Source: Aridibaculum aurantiacum (GTDB lineage Bacteria; Bacteroidota; Bacteroidia; Chitinophagales; Chitinophagaceae). From it: 64,000 nt of DNA. Below the pieces are notes generated by a model that had not been told where the DNA came from, ran no database searches, and saw only the letters and a program-made list of their open reading frames with translations. This document shows, one piece after another, positions 1-7,719 of the stretch. Location: assembly GCF_017355875.1 (NCBI RefSeq), contig NZ_JAFEWC010000003.1, positions 563,001 through 627,000 of the forward strand. The letters run 5' to 3'. How positions within the stretch are numbered: the first letter of the stretch is position 1; each line of letters opens with the position of its first letter. A program made the translations under genes and the position numbers.

Positions 1-933
1 TTGCGTTTCAATACAGTAAGTCATGCACTTGGGTATGTGTGGACACCCACAGACGGATTGAGCGATCCAGGTGTGAAGCATCCGATGGCTGCTCCGCTCA
101 CTACCACTAAATATCATGTGAAAGCTAATCTCGGTAAGTGTCCTCATGAAGATTCAATAACTGTTTATGTAGTTCCTTATCCACAAGCCAGTGTTGGTCC
201 GGATGTAGAGATCTGCTATGGCGATCGGGTACCGCTAACTGCCAATATTGTCGGCTCTTCATTTACCTGGACACCTTCCAATTCTTTGATGAACCCCAAC
301 ACGCTGACGCCTGTTGCAGGTCCTATGCAAACTACTTCTTACGTAATTGCTGCATACGATACCTTAGGGTGTCCAAAGCCATACAGGGATACGGTAGTAG
401 TAACTGTTCGACCGCGGGTGCAGGCTTTTGCTGGGCGCGATACGGTTGTTGTTGCTAACCAGCCTTTGCAGCTAACAGCTACAGGAGGTGCTTCTTACCT
501 ATGGTCGCCTACAATTGGAATGAACAATCCTACCATTGCAAATCCCATTGTTACCTTGGGACCCAACATTGACTCAGTTCGATACTTGGTGCGTGTAACT
601 ACAACTGAAGGATGCTTTGAAGATGATGATGTAAAGGTGTATGTATTCAAAACGCCACCTGACATATTTGTTCCTTCTGCTTTTACACCTAACCGCGACG
701 GTAAGAATGATATACTGCGACCAAAGCCGGTAGGTATCCGACTTTTCTACTACTTCAGAGTCTTCAATCGGTGGGGCCAATTGGTGTACAGCACCAGCGA
801 TATTGGTGCCGGCTGGGATGGAACATTAAATGGTAAAGACCAGGGATCCGGTACTTATGTGTATATGACAGAAGGAGTGGATTATACCGGGAAACCTGTA
901 TTCAGAAAAGGTACGGTTGTGCTTATTCGATAG
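1..933 (+). CDS. T9SS type B (gliding motility-associated) C-terminal domain protein, 3' fragment
   Basis: The reading frame is open from the first base of the window and ends at TAG 931-933, so this is the C-terminal part (310 residues) of a larger surface protein. Two or three PKD/Ig-like modules are visible, with repeated W(T/S)P and TSYxV patterns around residues 14-40, 60-135 and 145-215. They are followed from about residue 222 by a classic gliding motility-associated C-terminal domain: FVPSAFTPNRDGKND, then FxVFNRWGQLVY, then GWDGTLNG and GTYVYM. That domain is the type B sorting signal for export and attachment by the type IX secretion system. The protein is probably a large adhesin-like cell-surface protein, but its N-terminal function cannot be seen here. 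A hairpin terminator follows the stop. Confidence 0.9.
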   Translation: MRFNTVSHALGYVWTPTDGLSDPGVKHPMAAPLTTTKYHVKANLGKCPHEDSITVYVVPYPQASVGPDVEICYGDRVPLTANIVGSSFTWTPSNSLMNPNTLTPVAGPMQTTSYVIAAYDTLGCPKPYRDTVVVTVRPRVQAFAGRDTVVVANQPLQLTATGGASYLWSPTIGMNNPTIANPIVTLGPNIDSVRYLVRVTTTEGCFEDDDVKVYVFKTPPDIFVPSAFTPNRDGKNDILRPKPVGIRLFYYFRVFNRWGQLVYSTSDIGAGWDGTLNGKDQGSGTYVYMTEGVDYTGKPVFRKGTVVLIR

Positions 934-954
934 TGTTTATTTCAAATATTTTTT

Positions 955-988
955 AACTCCTTCCTGTTCTGAGGTAGGAGTTTTTTTA
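955..988 (+). terminator. Rho-independent terminator after the T9SS type B protein
   Basis: The arms CTCCT-T-CCT (957-965) and AGG-T-AGGAG (972-980) pair with one T-T mismatch around a six-base loop. They are followed by a run of seven T. It lies 22 bp after the stop of the first gene and upstream of the murF promoter. Confidence 0.7.
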
Positions 989-1015
989 TGGCCTGACATA
1001 TCCATACAAACCAGC

Positions 1016-1023
1016 TAATTTTG
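1016..1023 (+). promoter_or_regulatory. Bacteroidota -7 promoter element for murF
   Basis: TAATTTTG followed by C matches the Bacteroidota sigma-70 type -7 consensus TAnnTTTG. It lies 16 bp before the TTG start of murF, which implies a 5' leader of only about ten bases. No clear -33 TTTG is visible. Confidence 0.5.
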
Positions 1024-1039
1024 CTGTAAAGCTTCTACT

Positions 1040-2317
1040 TTGACCATTTCAGAATTGTATGAAATATACCTGCAAAACCCGCAGGTACAAACAGACACAC
1101 GGAAACTTCAGGCAAGGGATATTTTCTTTGCACTTTCAGGACCTAATTTCAACGGTAACCAATTTGCCTTACAGGCCTTAGAGCAAGGAGCCTCGTATGC
1201 TGTCACTAGCGAAGCAGTAGACCCGGGAAATGAGCGGGTGATAGTGGTGGACGATGTGCTGGAAACGCTTCAGCAGTTGGCTAAACATCATCGGCTGCAG
1301 TTTCCAATTCCTTTCATTGCCATCACGGGAAGTAATGGAAAAACCACCACTAAAGAGTTGGTACATACCGTGCTTGCCTCGCATTTTACAACCTATACTA
1401 CAGAAGGTAACCTGAATAACCACATCGGTATTCCGCTTACGCTACTGCGCATAAAAAAAGATGCGCAATTGGCTGTGGTAGAAATGGGCGCGAACCACCA
1501 GCAAGAGATCGCTTCTTATTGCCAATATGTTTTACCTACGCACGGGATTATTACCAACTGCGGCAAAGCTCATTTAGAAGGATTTGGTGGAATAGAAGGT
1601 GTGAGAAAAGGTAAAGGGGAATTATTTGATTACTTACGTGCAAACGGTGGTGCGGCATTTATTTACAACGACTACGATTACCTGGTAGAGATGTCAGCAG
1701 GAATAGAAAACATCTATACTTATGGAACAATGGATGCTGCTGTAGTGGGGAGAGCCATGGAAGGCAATACATTCCTTGAAGTGCAGTTGCTGGATGAAGT
1801 TTCGCCTGCCATCATCACCACAAAACTGGTAGGTGATTATAATCTTCCAAATGTGCTATGTGCAGTGGCTGTTGCCAAAGCTTTTGAAGTACCCATGGAA
1901 AAAGTTGTTGCCTCTATTGCCGCATATGAACCTACCAACAGCCGGAGCCAGATGGTAAAGCGGGGCAGCAATCACATTATATTGGATGCTTATAATGCTA
2001 ATCCATCAAGTTTGAAATTGGCTATAGAAAACCTGGCAGGCATAGCAGCTGATCATAAGATCCTGATGATTGGAGGTATGATGGAACTGGGAGAGGAGAG
2101 CGTGCAGGAGCACCAGGCTATCATCGACCAGGTGAAGCTGCACAATTGGGATAAGGTAGTGCTGGTAGGAGGAGATTTCGGAAAGATCATTCACCCTTAT
2201 ATATTTTTTAGTACCGCTACTGAAGCACGGGAATGGTTTCAACAACAAGATTTTCAAAACGCCTACATCCTTATCAAAGGCAGCAGGAGTATGAAAATGG
2301 AAACCATTTTGAAATGA
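1040..2317 (+). CDS. murF: UDP-N-acetylmuramoyl-tripeptide--D-alanyl-D-alanine ligase MurF
   Basis: MurF adds D-Ala-D-Ala to UDP-MurNAc-tripeptide in the cytoplasm, the last cytoplasmic amino-acid addition in peptidoglycan precursor synthesis. The 425-residue length fits the family. Visible are the N-terminal substrate domain with the TDTRK and ARDIFFAL segments, the ATP-binding loop GSNGKTTT (residues 97-104), the EMGANHQ motif, the NAYNANP motif and the C-terminal KGSRSMKME segment. The start is a TTG at 1040, chosen because it gives the expected N-terminus (MTISELYEIYLQ) and sits directly below a good -7 box; no ATG is available nearby. It is an isolated mur gene here, since no other division and cell-wall genes flank it. 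Confidence 0.95.
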   Translation: MTISELYEIYLQNPQVQTDTRKLQARDIFFALSGPNFNGNQFALQALEQGASYAVTSEAVDPGNERVIVVDDVLETLQQLAKHHRLQFPIPFIAITGSNGKTTTKELVHTVLASHFTTYTTEGNLNNHIGIPLTLLRIKKDAQLAVVEMGANHQQEIASYCQYVLPTHGIITNCGKAHLEGFGGIEGVRKGKGELFDYLRANGGAAFIYNDYDYLVEMSAGIENIYTYGTMDAAVVGRAMEGNTFLEVQLLDEVSPAIITTKLVGDYNLPNVLCAVAVAKAFEVPMEKVVASIAAYEPTNSRSQMVKRGSNHIILDAYNANPSSLKLAIENLAGIAADHKILMIGGMMELGEESVQEHQAIIDQVKLHNWDKVVLVGGDFGKIIHPYIFFSTATEAREWFQQQDFQNAYILIKGSRSMKMETILK

Positions 2318-2403
2318 TGTATGATGTGAACCGGGTTCTAACATTTTGGTAAGGCAGGTGGCAGAGCTTTTGCGTCAAATTCTATTGGTAAAAATGATGG
2401 ACT

Positions 2404-2718
2404 ATGAATACACAAGCTAAAGAAACATTCAGTGATATCATTAATGGGTCAAAGCCGGTACTGGTTGATTTTTTTGCTGATTGGTGCGGGCCGTGCAAAA
2501 TGATGAAGCCGATTTTAGATGAGCTACGCCAATTACTCGGCGACCAGGTACGGATACTAAAACTTGATGTAGATAAAAATCCTGCGGTAGCGCAAAACTT
2601 CCAGATTTCAGGTGTGCCAACACTTATTTTATTCAAAAAAGGGCAGCCGGTTTGGAGGCAAAGTGGAGTGGTGCAAGCGCGGCAACTAAAGACGATCATT
2701 GAGCAAAAGGCATTGTAA
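2404..2718 (+). CDS. trxA: Thioredoxin
   Basis: This is a small cytoplasmic dithiol oxidoreductase of 104 residues, a typical thioredoxin length. It has the active site WCGPC at residues 27-31, the preceding VDFFADW strand, and the cis-proline loop GVPTL near residue 71. No signal peptide or membrane anchor is present, so it should act in the cytoplasm as a general protein-disulfide reductant. It is followed 20 bp later by a DUF983 gene in the same direction and may be cotranscribed with it. The exact partner proteins cannot be read from the sequence. Confidence 0.93.
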   Translation: MNTQAKETFSDIINGSKPVLVDFFADWCGPCKMMKPILDELRQLLGDQVRILKLDVDKNPAVAQNFQISGVPTLILFKKGQPVWRQSGVVQARQLKTIIEQKAL

Positions 2719-2738
2719 AAACAACTTTAAACACTAAA

Positions 2739-3194
2739 ATGAGTGAAACCAAAAATAAGCCACTGTACCTATGGAGTGTGCTTACCAACAGGTGCCCGCG
2801 GTGCAGGCAAGGGAAATTGTTTGTAACAGAAAACCCTTACGACCTGAAGAAGAACACCGCCATGCATGAGAAGTGTCCCGAGTGCGGCCAGCCAACAGAA
2901 ATAGAGGTGGGTTTTTACTATGGCACCAGTTACGTTAGCTATGCGCTCACAGTAGCTTTTAGCGGCTTTACTTTTGTGGCCTGGTGGGTGCTTATTGGTT
3001 TCTCATTGTACGACAACCGGATATTCTATTGGCTGGGTTTAAATGCATTTCTCTTGATCGTTTTGCAGCCGGTGTTCATGCGTTTGTCGCGCAGTATGTG
3101 GCTGAGTTGGTTTGTGAAGTATAACCCCAACTGGAAGCAAGAAAAAGTAAAAGACTATGAACGGATCGTTAAGGAGCAGATGAATAATTGGTAG
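2739..3194 (+). CDS. DUF983 family membrane protein with zinc ribbon
   Basis: The 151-residue protein begins with a four-cysteine zinc-ribbon-like segment: RCPRCRQGKLF (C19, C22) and CPECGQ (C46, C49). Two strongly hydrophobic segments follow at about residues 66-90 and 93-113, then a basic tail. This arrangement is that of the DUF983 family, inner-membrane proteins of unknown biochemical role widespread in Bacteroidota and Alphaproteobacteria. It lies 20 bp after the thioredoxin gene on the same strand. A link with thiol or metal chemistry is tempting but is only inference from the neighbour and the cysteines. Confidence 0.82.
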   Translation: MSETKNKPLYLWSVLTNRCPRCRQGKLFVTENPYDLKKNTAMHEKCPECGQPTEIEVGFYYGTSYVSYALTVAFSGFTFVAWWVLIGFSLYDNRIFYWLGLNAFLLIVLQPVFMRLSRSMWLSWFVKYNPNWKQEKVKDYERIVKEQMNNW

Positions 3195-3196
3195 AG

Positions 3197-3688
3197 TTAT
3201 TCGTGGTTTAAAATGATATCAAACGGATCAGAATGATAAACGCCTTTTCTTGATCCAATACCAATAGTAAAACTTGCATCTATGGTTACCTGGTGAGAAC
3301 CATCTCTTGTTTCTAGTATTCTAGGGATACTTGTATAAAAAACAGCTTTTTGTGGATCGTCCTGCATATCAGGATGTGTAACATAAACAGCTCCGGGAAT
3401 AGTAACAGACATACCACCTGGCGCAGTAGCTGTAATGGCAAAACTTCCTGATAGTTTTTGCCTGTGAAAAATATCAGTATTTGTTTCTGATTTGATCTTG
3501 GTGCTGGTAAGGTTGATCACATCGTCCTGCTCTATCACATCTCCTGATTTCTTGCTTAGCCATGTTTTATTCAACTCCGCTTCAGAAATAATAGTGGCAG
3601 AAGCGGTACCATAAGCTGTATTCTGCGCCTGTGCAACTGTTATAGTTGCAAAAGCAAGAACCATACTTATGATCACTTTTATTATCAT
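3197..3688 (-). CDS. Secreted DUF4402-like protein
   Basis: The 163-residue protein has a clear Sec signal peptide (residues 1-21, cleavage after AQA). The mature part starts GTASATIISEAEL, like the start of DUF4402 domains, and continues as alternating beta-rich sequence with a glycine-rich centre (APGGMSVTIPG) and a final DPFDIIL strand. DUF4402 proteins are exported beta-sandwich proteins of unknown function, often fimbria- or surface-associated. It runs convergently with the DUF983 gene, 2 bp between stops. The family assignment is tentative; signal peptide and export are well supported. Confidence 0.6.
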   Translation of the reverse strand: MIIKVIISMVLAFATITVAQAQNTAYGTASATIISEAELNKTWLSKKSGDVIEQDDVINLTSTKIKSETNTDIFHRQKLSGSFAITATAPGGMSVTIPGAVYVTHPDMQDDPQKAVFYTSIPRILETRDGSHQVTIDASFTIGIGSRKGVYHSDPFDIILNHE

Positions 3689-3995
3689 CGGTTAGTCGGT
3701 AGAAAACAGTTGTTTAATCAACTATTCGAAAATAGCACGAAGTGGCAGCACAGGATGTTTTAAATAGATATGGAGATAGCCCTATCAGACATTTTGCGGG
3801 ATTTACGGTATCTGTTTGCGGGTTTCCACAAGAAGAAGAAGCAGATGTTCGTAAAGAGCGGTGTATTTGTGAAGGATTTGTATAAGTGATAATGCTTATT
3901 GAAGATTCGCAAAAGCGTCTTAAAGGCTTTTAAAATAAATTCTTGCTGTATATCCCACCACCTTATTTTTGCACCCTTCTCAACCAGAGATGTAT
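3689..3995. other. Intergenic region upstream of tRNA-Ser
   Basis: About 300 bp separate the start of the DUF4402-like gene from tRNA-Ser. It holds the divergent promoter region of that gene and the tRNA promoter at its right end. One open frame of 39 codons at 3770-3889 (+), basic and without recognisable homology, is the only coding possibility, and I do not consider it supported. Confidence 0.5.
3943..3971 (+). promoter_or_regulatory. Promoter of tRNA-Ser
   Basis: TTG at 3943-3945 and TATTTTTG followed by C at 3964-3971, 18 bp apart, match the Bacteroidota -33/-7 pattern (TTTG, about 19-21 bp, TAnnTTTG). The -7 box lies 24 bp before the mature tRNA, leaving a short 5' leader for RNase P to remove. 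Confidence 0.65.
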
Positions 3996-4082
3996 GGAGA
4001 GTTGTCCGAGTGGTTGAAGGAGCACGCCTGGAAAGTGTGTATACTCGAAAGGGTATCGAGGGTTCGAATCCCTCACTCTCCG
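3996..4082 (+). tRNA. tRNA-Ser (anticodon GGA)
   Basis: This is an 87-nt class II tRNA with a long variable arm. The acceptor arms GGAGAGT (3996-4002) and ACTCTCC (4075-4081) pair completely and the discriminator base is G4082. The anticodon loop CTGGAAA gives anticodon GGA, reading UCC/UCU serine codons. The T arm carries GGTTCGAATCC. The 3' CCA is not encoded and must be added after transcription. It stands alone, with its own promoter upstream and a terminator immediately downstream. Confidence 0.95.
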
Positions 4083-4086
4083 CAAC

Positions 4087-4118
4087 AAAAAAAGCTCGCT
4101 TATTAGCGGGCTTTTTTT
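4087..4118 (+). terminator. Terminator of tRNA-Ser
   Basis: GCTCGCT (4094-4100) pairs with AGCGGGC (4105-4111), including one G-T pair, around a four-base loop. It is flanked by A and T runs, so it could also act on the convergent tatD transcript. Confidence 0.8.
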
Positions 4119-4149
4119 ATTTCTACTGTTGTTATTTTCTTCCAGCGTT

Positions 4150-4929
4150 TTACGAAGTGCTTGCCGCATTGAAAATTATATCAGCATTTGCAGACGTGAT
4201 TGCAGCGACTTCTTCCAGTGATACCTGTTTTACTTCAGCCAGTTTTTCCGCAATGATCTTTATATAACTGCTCTGGTTCCTTTTACCACGAAAAGGTACA
4301 GGGGTAAGAAAGGGAGCATCTGTTTCAAGAACAATATGATCAAGGGAAATATCTTTCAATACATCGGCAAGTCCAGCTTTCTTATACGTTAGTACTCCAC
4401 CAATACCTAAGAGAAAATTCATTTCTATGACCTGTTGTGCAAACTCTTTGCTTTCGCCAAAGCAATGAAAGATGCCTTTCAATCCTCTTGCTGCAAATGG
4501 TTTTACTGCATCTATAGTTTCTTGCATGGCATTGCGTGTATGAATAACAATGGGCAACTTGTATTCCAGCGCCTTTTCCATCTGCCAGTTAAATGCCTCG
4601 TACTGCTGGGCTACAAATGTTTTATCCCAATAGAAGTCAAGCCCTGTTTCGCCAATGGCAACAAACTTTCTTTTTTGTAACCATTCATCTATAAGCTCCA
4701 GTTCTTGTTTGAAATTCTCTTTTACAGAGCAAGGATGAAGGCCAATCATAGGTATGCATACTCCAGGATATTTTACTTCCAGAGCCAGCATAGCATCCAG
4801 TACTGCGCTATCTATAGCAGGCAAATAGAACTGTTGCACACCCTCGTGCCGGGCAGTTTCAATCACCTGGTGAATATCATTTTCAAATTCTTTTAAATAA
4901 AGATGTGTATGTGTATCAACTAGTCGCAT
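4150..4929 (-). CDS. tatD: TatD family metal-dependent hydrolase/DNase
   Basis: The 259-residue protein matches the TatD (YcfH/YjjV) family of TIM-barrel metallohydrolases, which include 3'-5' DNases and D-aminoacyl-tRNA-deacylase-like members. Metal ligands and core motifs are visible: DTHTHLY (His7, His9), IGLHPCS, IGETGLDFYWD, VIHTRNA, GIFHCFGES, and LETDAPFLTPVPFRGKRN. The length fits the family. It is monocistronic here, convergent with tRNA-Ser. The substrate is not deducible from sequence alone. Confidence 0.92.
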   Translation of the reverse strand: MRLVDTHTHLYLKEFENDIHQVIETARHEGVQQFYLPAIDSAVLDAMLALEVKYPGVCIPMIGLHPCSVKENFKQELELIDEWLQKRKFVAIGETGLDFYWDKTFVAQQYEAFNWQMEKALEYKLPIVIHTRNAMQETIDAVKPFAARGLKGIFHCFGESKEFAQQVIEMNFLLGIGGVLTYKKAGLADVLKDISLDHIVLETDAPFLTPVPFRGKRNQSSYIKIIAEKLAEVKQVSLEEVAAITSANADIIFNAASTS

Positions 4930-5032
4930 CCGGCAAAAGTGATATAATTTTTAAAACCTGTTAAACTATTTATAAGAAAGCACATCTATGCGTCGTTAAT
5001 CAATTCTCTTTTCAACCAAAATTTTTTCTACC

Positions 5033-5932
5033 ATGAAAAAAATAAAACTAACAGCTTCTGCGTTTATGATTATGCTCTCAGCAACCATTGCAATCACCGG
5101 TTGTAAAAAAAATGCCGGGGATGAGTTGCCACAGGAAGAAGTAAAAAATCTTCAAATGGTAACCGAAGCAGAGGCTGAAGCAGATGTTCTTTACAATGAT
5201 GTTTTTGACAATGCAATGGGTGTAGATAACGAGATAGGTATAGGTGGAGGTATAGGTGTATTTAGAACTGCAGGCGAAGGTATTTCTGAAATTGGTCGTA
5301 CAGATAGCGGAGGTCAAAGATGTTTTACGGTGACTATTACTCCAACTACGCAAGGAGTATTTCCTAAAACGGTAACCCTCGACTTTGGTAATGGATGCCC
5401 TGGAAGAGATGGCAGGATTAGAAAGGGTAAGATCATTACAACTTATACAGGTCGTATGGTGATGCCAGGCAGTAAAGCCACTACTACTTTCGATAATCAC
5501 TTTGTAGATAGTGTGAAAGTAGAAGGAACCCACAGCATACAAAATGTGAGCACCAGCAACAACCGTAGCTTCAACGTAAAGGTGGAGAATGGTAAGTTGT
5601 TAAGACCGTCGGGCAACTACACATTGCACAACAAAAACAAAACCTGGGTACAAACAGATGGTAACGGAACACCCAACTTACCGGTAGACGATGTTTACAG
5701 CATTACCGGCACAGCGGGTGGTACTGTGAAAAGAGGACAAGTTACCAATACCTGGAGTAGCAATATTTTACAAGCTATCGTACGCAAGTTTGCTTGCAGG
5801 TGGCCAATAAGCGGAAAAAAAGAAATAACAAGAAATACAAGAACAGGAGTGCTTGATTATGGCGCTGGAACATGCGATAACCAGGCAACTTTCACCATCA
5901 ATGGTACCGTACACAACATCACATTGAGGTAA
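5033..5932 (+). CDS. Lipoprotein of unknown function
   Basis: The 299-residue protein has a lipoprotein signal: a basic start, a hydrophobic core and lipobox ITGC with Cys24, followed by KK. In Bacteroidota such lipoproteins are usually routed to the outer membrane. A glycine-rich stretch (IGIGGGIGV) and then a beta-rich body follow, with regularly spaced aromatic and threonine residues and four cysteines in the C-terminal two thirds. I do not recognise a named domain. The gene stands alone, with a terminator directly downstream. A cell-envelope location is well supported; function is unknown. Confidence 0.7.
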   Translation: MKKIKLTASAFMIMLSATIAITGCKKNAGDELPQEEVKNLQMVTEAEAEADVLYNDVFDNAMGVDNEIGIGGGIGVFRTAGEGISEIGRTDSGGQRCFTVTITPTTQGVFPKTVTLDFGNGCPGRDGRIRKGKIITTYTGRMVMPGSKATTTFDNHFVDSVKVEGTHSIQNVSTSNNRSFNVKVENGKLLRPSGNYTLHNKNKTWVQTDGNGTPNLPVDDVYSITGTAGGTVKRGQVTNTWSSNILQAIVRKFACRWPISGKKEITRNTRTGVLDYGAGTCDNQATFTINGTVHNITLR

Positions 5933-5969
5933 GCATATTTGAACTACGTTTTCATAGGGTACGGATTAA

Positions 5970-6003
5970 AAAAGGGCCGGGGTTTCTACCCTGGCCCCAT
6001 TTA
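5970..6003 (+). terminator. Terminator after lipoprotein gene
   Basis: GGGCCGGGG (5974-5982) pairs with CCCTGGCCC (5989-5997) through one G-T pair around a six-base loop, preceded by an A run and followed by ATTTATTTAT. It is GC-rich and strong on the plus strand. Confidence 0.75.
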
Positions 6004-6071
6004 TTTATAGTAGTGCCGATGATTATTTATTGCTGCAGTACGAATGTAAGCGACAAGTTTCTTATACAGGT

Positions 6072-6686
6072 TTAAATCATGATGCTTTTACTTGTCCAAC
6101 CTTTATCTTTTAAATATTCAAGTGTTTTAGGAAGTGCAGTCTCTAACCGCGGAAACGCTTTTTCACTATCATGAAAAACGACAATAGAGCTTGGCTGTAC
6201 ATTAAGAATTACATTTTGTAAACATCTTTCTGCTGAAATGCTGATATCGAAGTCTCCACTGATAACATCCCACATAATGATATTGAATACAGGCAGCAAT
6301 TGCTTTACCTGGAATTTGCTGATTCTTCCATACGGTGGACGAAACAGGTTGCTGTCAATAAATTCACGTGCTACCAATACATCATTCAGGTACACAGCAT
6401 CACCTGTTTTCCAGCCATTCAGGTGACCCATAGTGTGGTTTCCAACACGATGACCTTCTTCTATAATACGTTTATAAATACCCGGATGTTTACGCACATT
6501 CTTACCAATGCAAAAGAAGGTTGCTTTCATTTCGTACTTCTTCAGTTCATCTAATACAAAAGGTGTAATGGTAGGATGTGGGCCGTCATCAAAGGTTAAG
6601 AACACTTCGTTTTCTTTGGCTGGAATACTCCAGGTAAGTGTTGGGTAAATTTTTCTTAACCACCAGGGTGTCTTTACAAAATACAT
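6072..6686 (-). CDS. Polysaccharide deacetylase (NodB homology domain)
   Basis: The 204-residue protein is essentially a bare NodB domain of carbohydrate esterase family 4, which removes N-acetyl groups from peptidoglycan, chitin or other acetylated glycans in a metal-dependent reaction. All signature motifs are present: TFDDGP (31-36) with the metal and catalytic Asp pair, NHTMGH (83-88) with the two metal His, RPPYG (116-120), a WD-containing strand (WDVISGDFD) and VVFHDS near the end. No signal peptide is evident, although the N-terminus is short and aromatic, so location is uncertain. The neighbouring DUF6569-like gene lies 30 bp upstream on the same strand and may be cotranscribed. Confidence 0.9.
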   Translation of the reverse strand: MYFVKTPWWLRKIYPTLTWSIPAKENEVFLTFDDGPHPTITPFVLDELKKYEMKATFFCIGKNVRKHPGIYKRIIEEGHRVGNHTMGHLNGWKTGDAVYLNDVLVAREFIDSNLFRPPYGRISKFQVKQLLPVFNIIMWDVISGDFDISISAERCLQNVILNVQPSSIVVFHDSEKAFPRLETALPKTLEYLKDKGWTSKSIMI

Positions 6687-6716
6687 ACAGCAAAAGAAAG
6701 AAAAATCATGCTAGCA

Positions 6717-7661
6717 TCAATCGCCATAAGCTATAAGGTGAAAAACATTTCCTGCGTTTTGTTGCATGCGCCCAAACTGCGAAATGTATGTCTTCTGGCT
6801 TACTACATCCATTAGAAAATGGTCAAGAAAATCTTTCAGTTGTTCGCGGTCAACAGTGGGCGTGCCGGCAGAAGGATTGTTGACAGCTGTAGCTACGGCA
6901 CTGTTTAGCATAGAAGGAAAAGCAATACGTGTGAGATCTGCTGAAGAAAATAATTCGCAAAAGATGATGCGGTTGCCAGTGATGGTAATGAACCCAGCAA
7001 AGGCGCTATCCGTTTGCCGGTATCTTTGGTTAAAGTAGTTGATGTAATTGGTATCTGTTACTCTTCCCCAGGTAAATAATTGAAGAATACTAGAGGTAGA
7101 ACTTACTTTACCTGCAGCTGCATATTGCCTTTCTATTTCGCGCCATACATCATTTTGGCGTTTGTTCACATCCACTGTCCGTCTCAATTCTGCATTAGCC
7201 GACCCGCGAAAAGCAAACGGTTTAGGTTTATCATCCCATCTTCCTTTCTCCACACAGTACACACTTACATAGTCTGTAGTGCCTGCCTTGATCACTTTGG
7301 TCTCAGTAAAGATTCTGTCCTGTTTGCCACCGGATAGCATGTCGCCGCCCTGCACCATTACATTTTCTTTGGAGTCGTTCTTCATTTCGAGCGTGTAGAT
7401 GTCTGCACCATCTTTACTCTGCACTTCGCGAACCTTGATTTTTTTTGTGGCCATAGCTTCGGCAAGTGAAATGACATGATTGTCTTCCTTGCCAATCTTT
7501 GGATCTTTATACCGAACTGGAATAAGTTGAAGATTTTTATATGTCCAGGCGGAGTCATATTGTATTTCCAGTTGATTGTACGTTAGCTCAGATACCTGGC
7601 TGTGTCCATGGAAGGCAGCCAGCAAGAGCGTTAGCAACAATAAAATCCTGGAATCGGCCAT
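6717..7661 (-). CDS. Secreted ARPP-1/DUF6569-like protein
   Basis: The 314-residue protein starts with a Sec signal peptide (cleavage probably after GHS, about residue 21). Its first half reads like the ARPP-1 (DUF6569) domain: a NLQLIPVRY strand, an alternating strand-rich region and the signature VQGGDMLSGGKQDR, where the GGKQDR core is characteristic. The C-terminal half (about 190-314) has no recognisable domain. ARPP-1 domains are known from genome-context work around ADP-ribosylation and phosphatase systems, but no enzymatic role is assigned here. It is divergent from gltX with only 58 bp between starts. The domain call is by motif memory and should be treated as probable. Confidence 0.6.
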   Translation of the reverse strand: MADSRILLLLTLLLAAFHGHSQVSELTYNQLEIQYDSAWTYKNLQLIPVRYKDPKIGKEDNHVISLAEAMATKKIKVREVQSKDGADIYTLEMKNDSKENVMVQGGDMLSGGKQDRIFTETKVIKAGTTDYVSVYCVEKGRWDDKPKPFAFRGSANAELRRTVDVNKRQNDVWREIERQYAAAGKVSSTSSILQLFTWGRVTDTNYINYFNQRYRQTDSAFAGFITITGNRIIFCELFSSADLTRIAFPSMLNSAVATAVNNPSAGTPTVDREQLKDFLDHFLMDVVSQKTYISQFGRMQQNAGNVFHLIAYGD

Positions 7662-7705
7662 AGGTAAATATATATTTTAAATGAAAAACCTCCTCCTGCA
7701 AATTC

Positions 7706-7713
7706 TATCTTTG
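7706..7713 (+). promoter_or_regulatory. -7 promoter element of gltX
   Basis: TATCTTTG followed by C matches TAnnTTTG. It lies only 6 bp before the gltX ATG at 7720, so transcription should begin at or within a base or two of the start codon, giving a leaderless or nearly leaderless mRNA. Confidence 0.6.
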
Positions 7714-7719
7714 CGCCCT

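Noticed and set aside
3770-3889. A 39-codon open frame coding for a basic peptide upstream of tRNA-Ser
   Set aside because: No recognisable homology, no promoter or ribosome-binding signal, and the length is compatible with chance.
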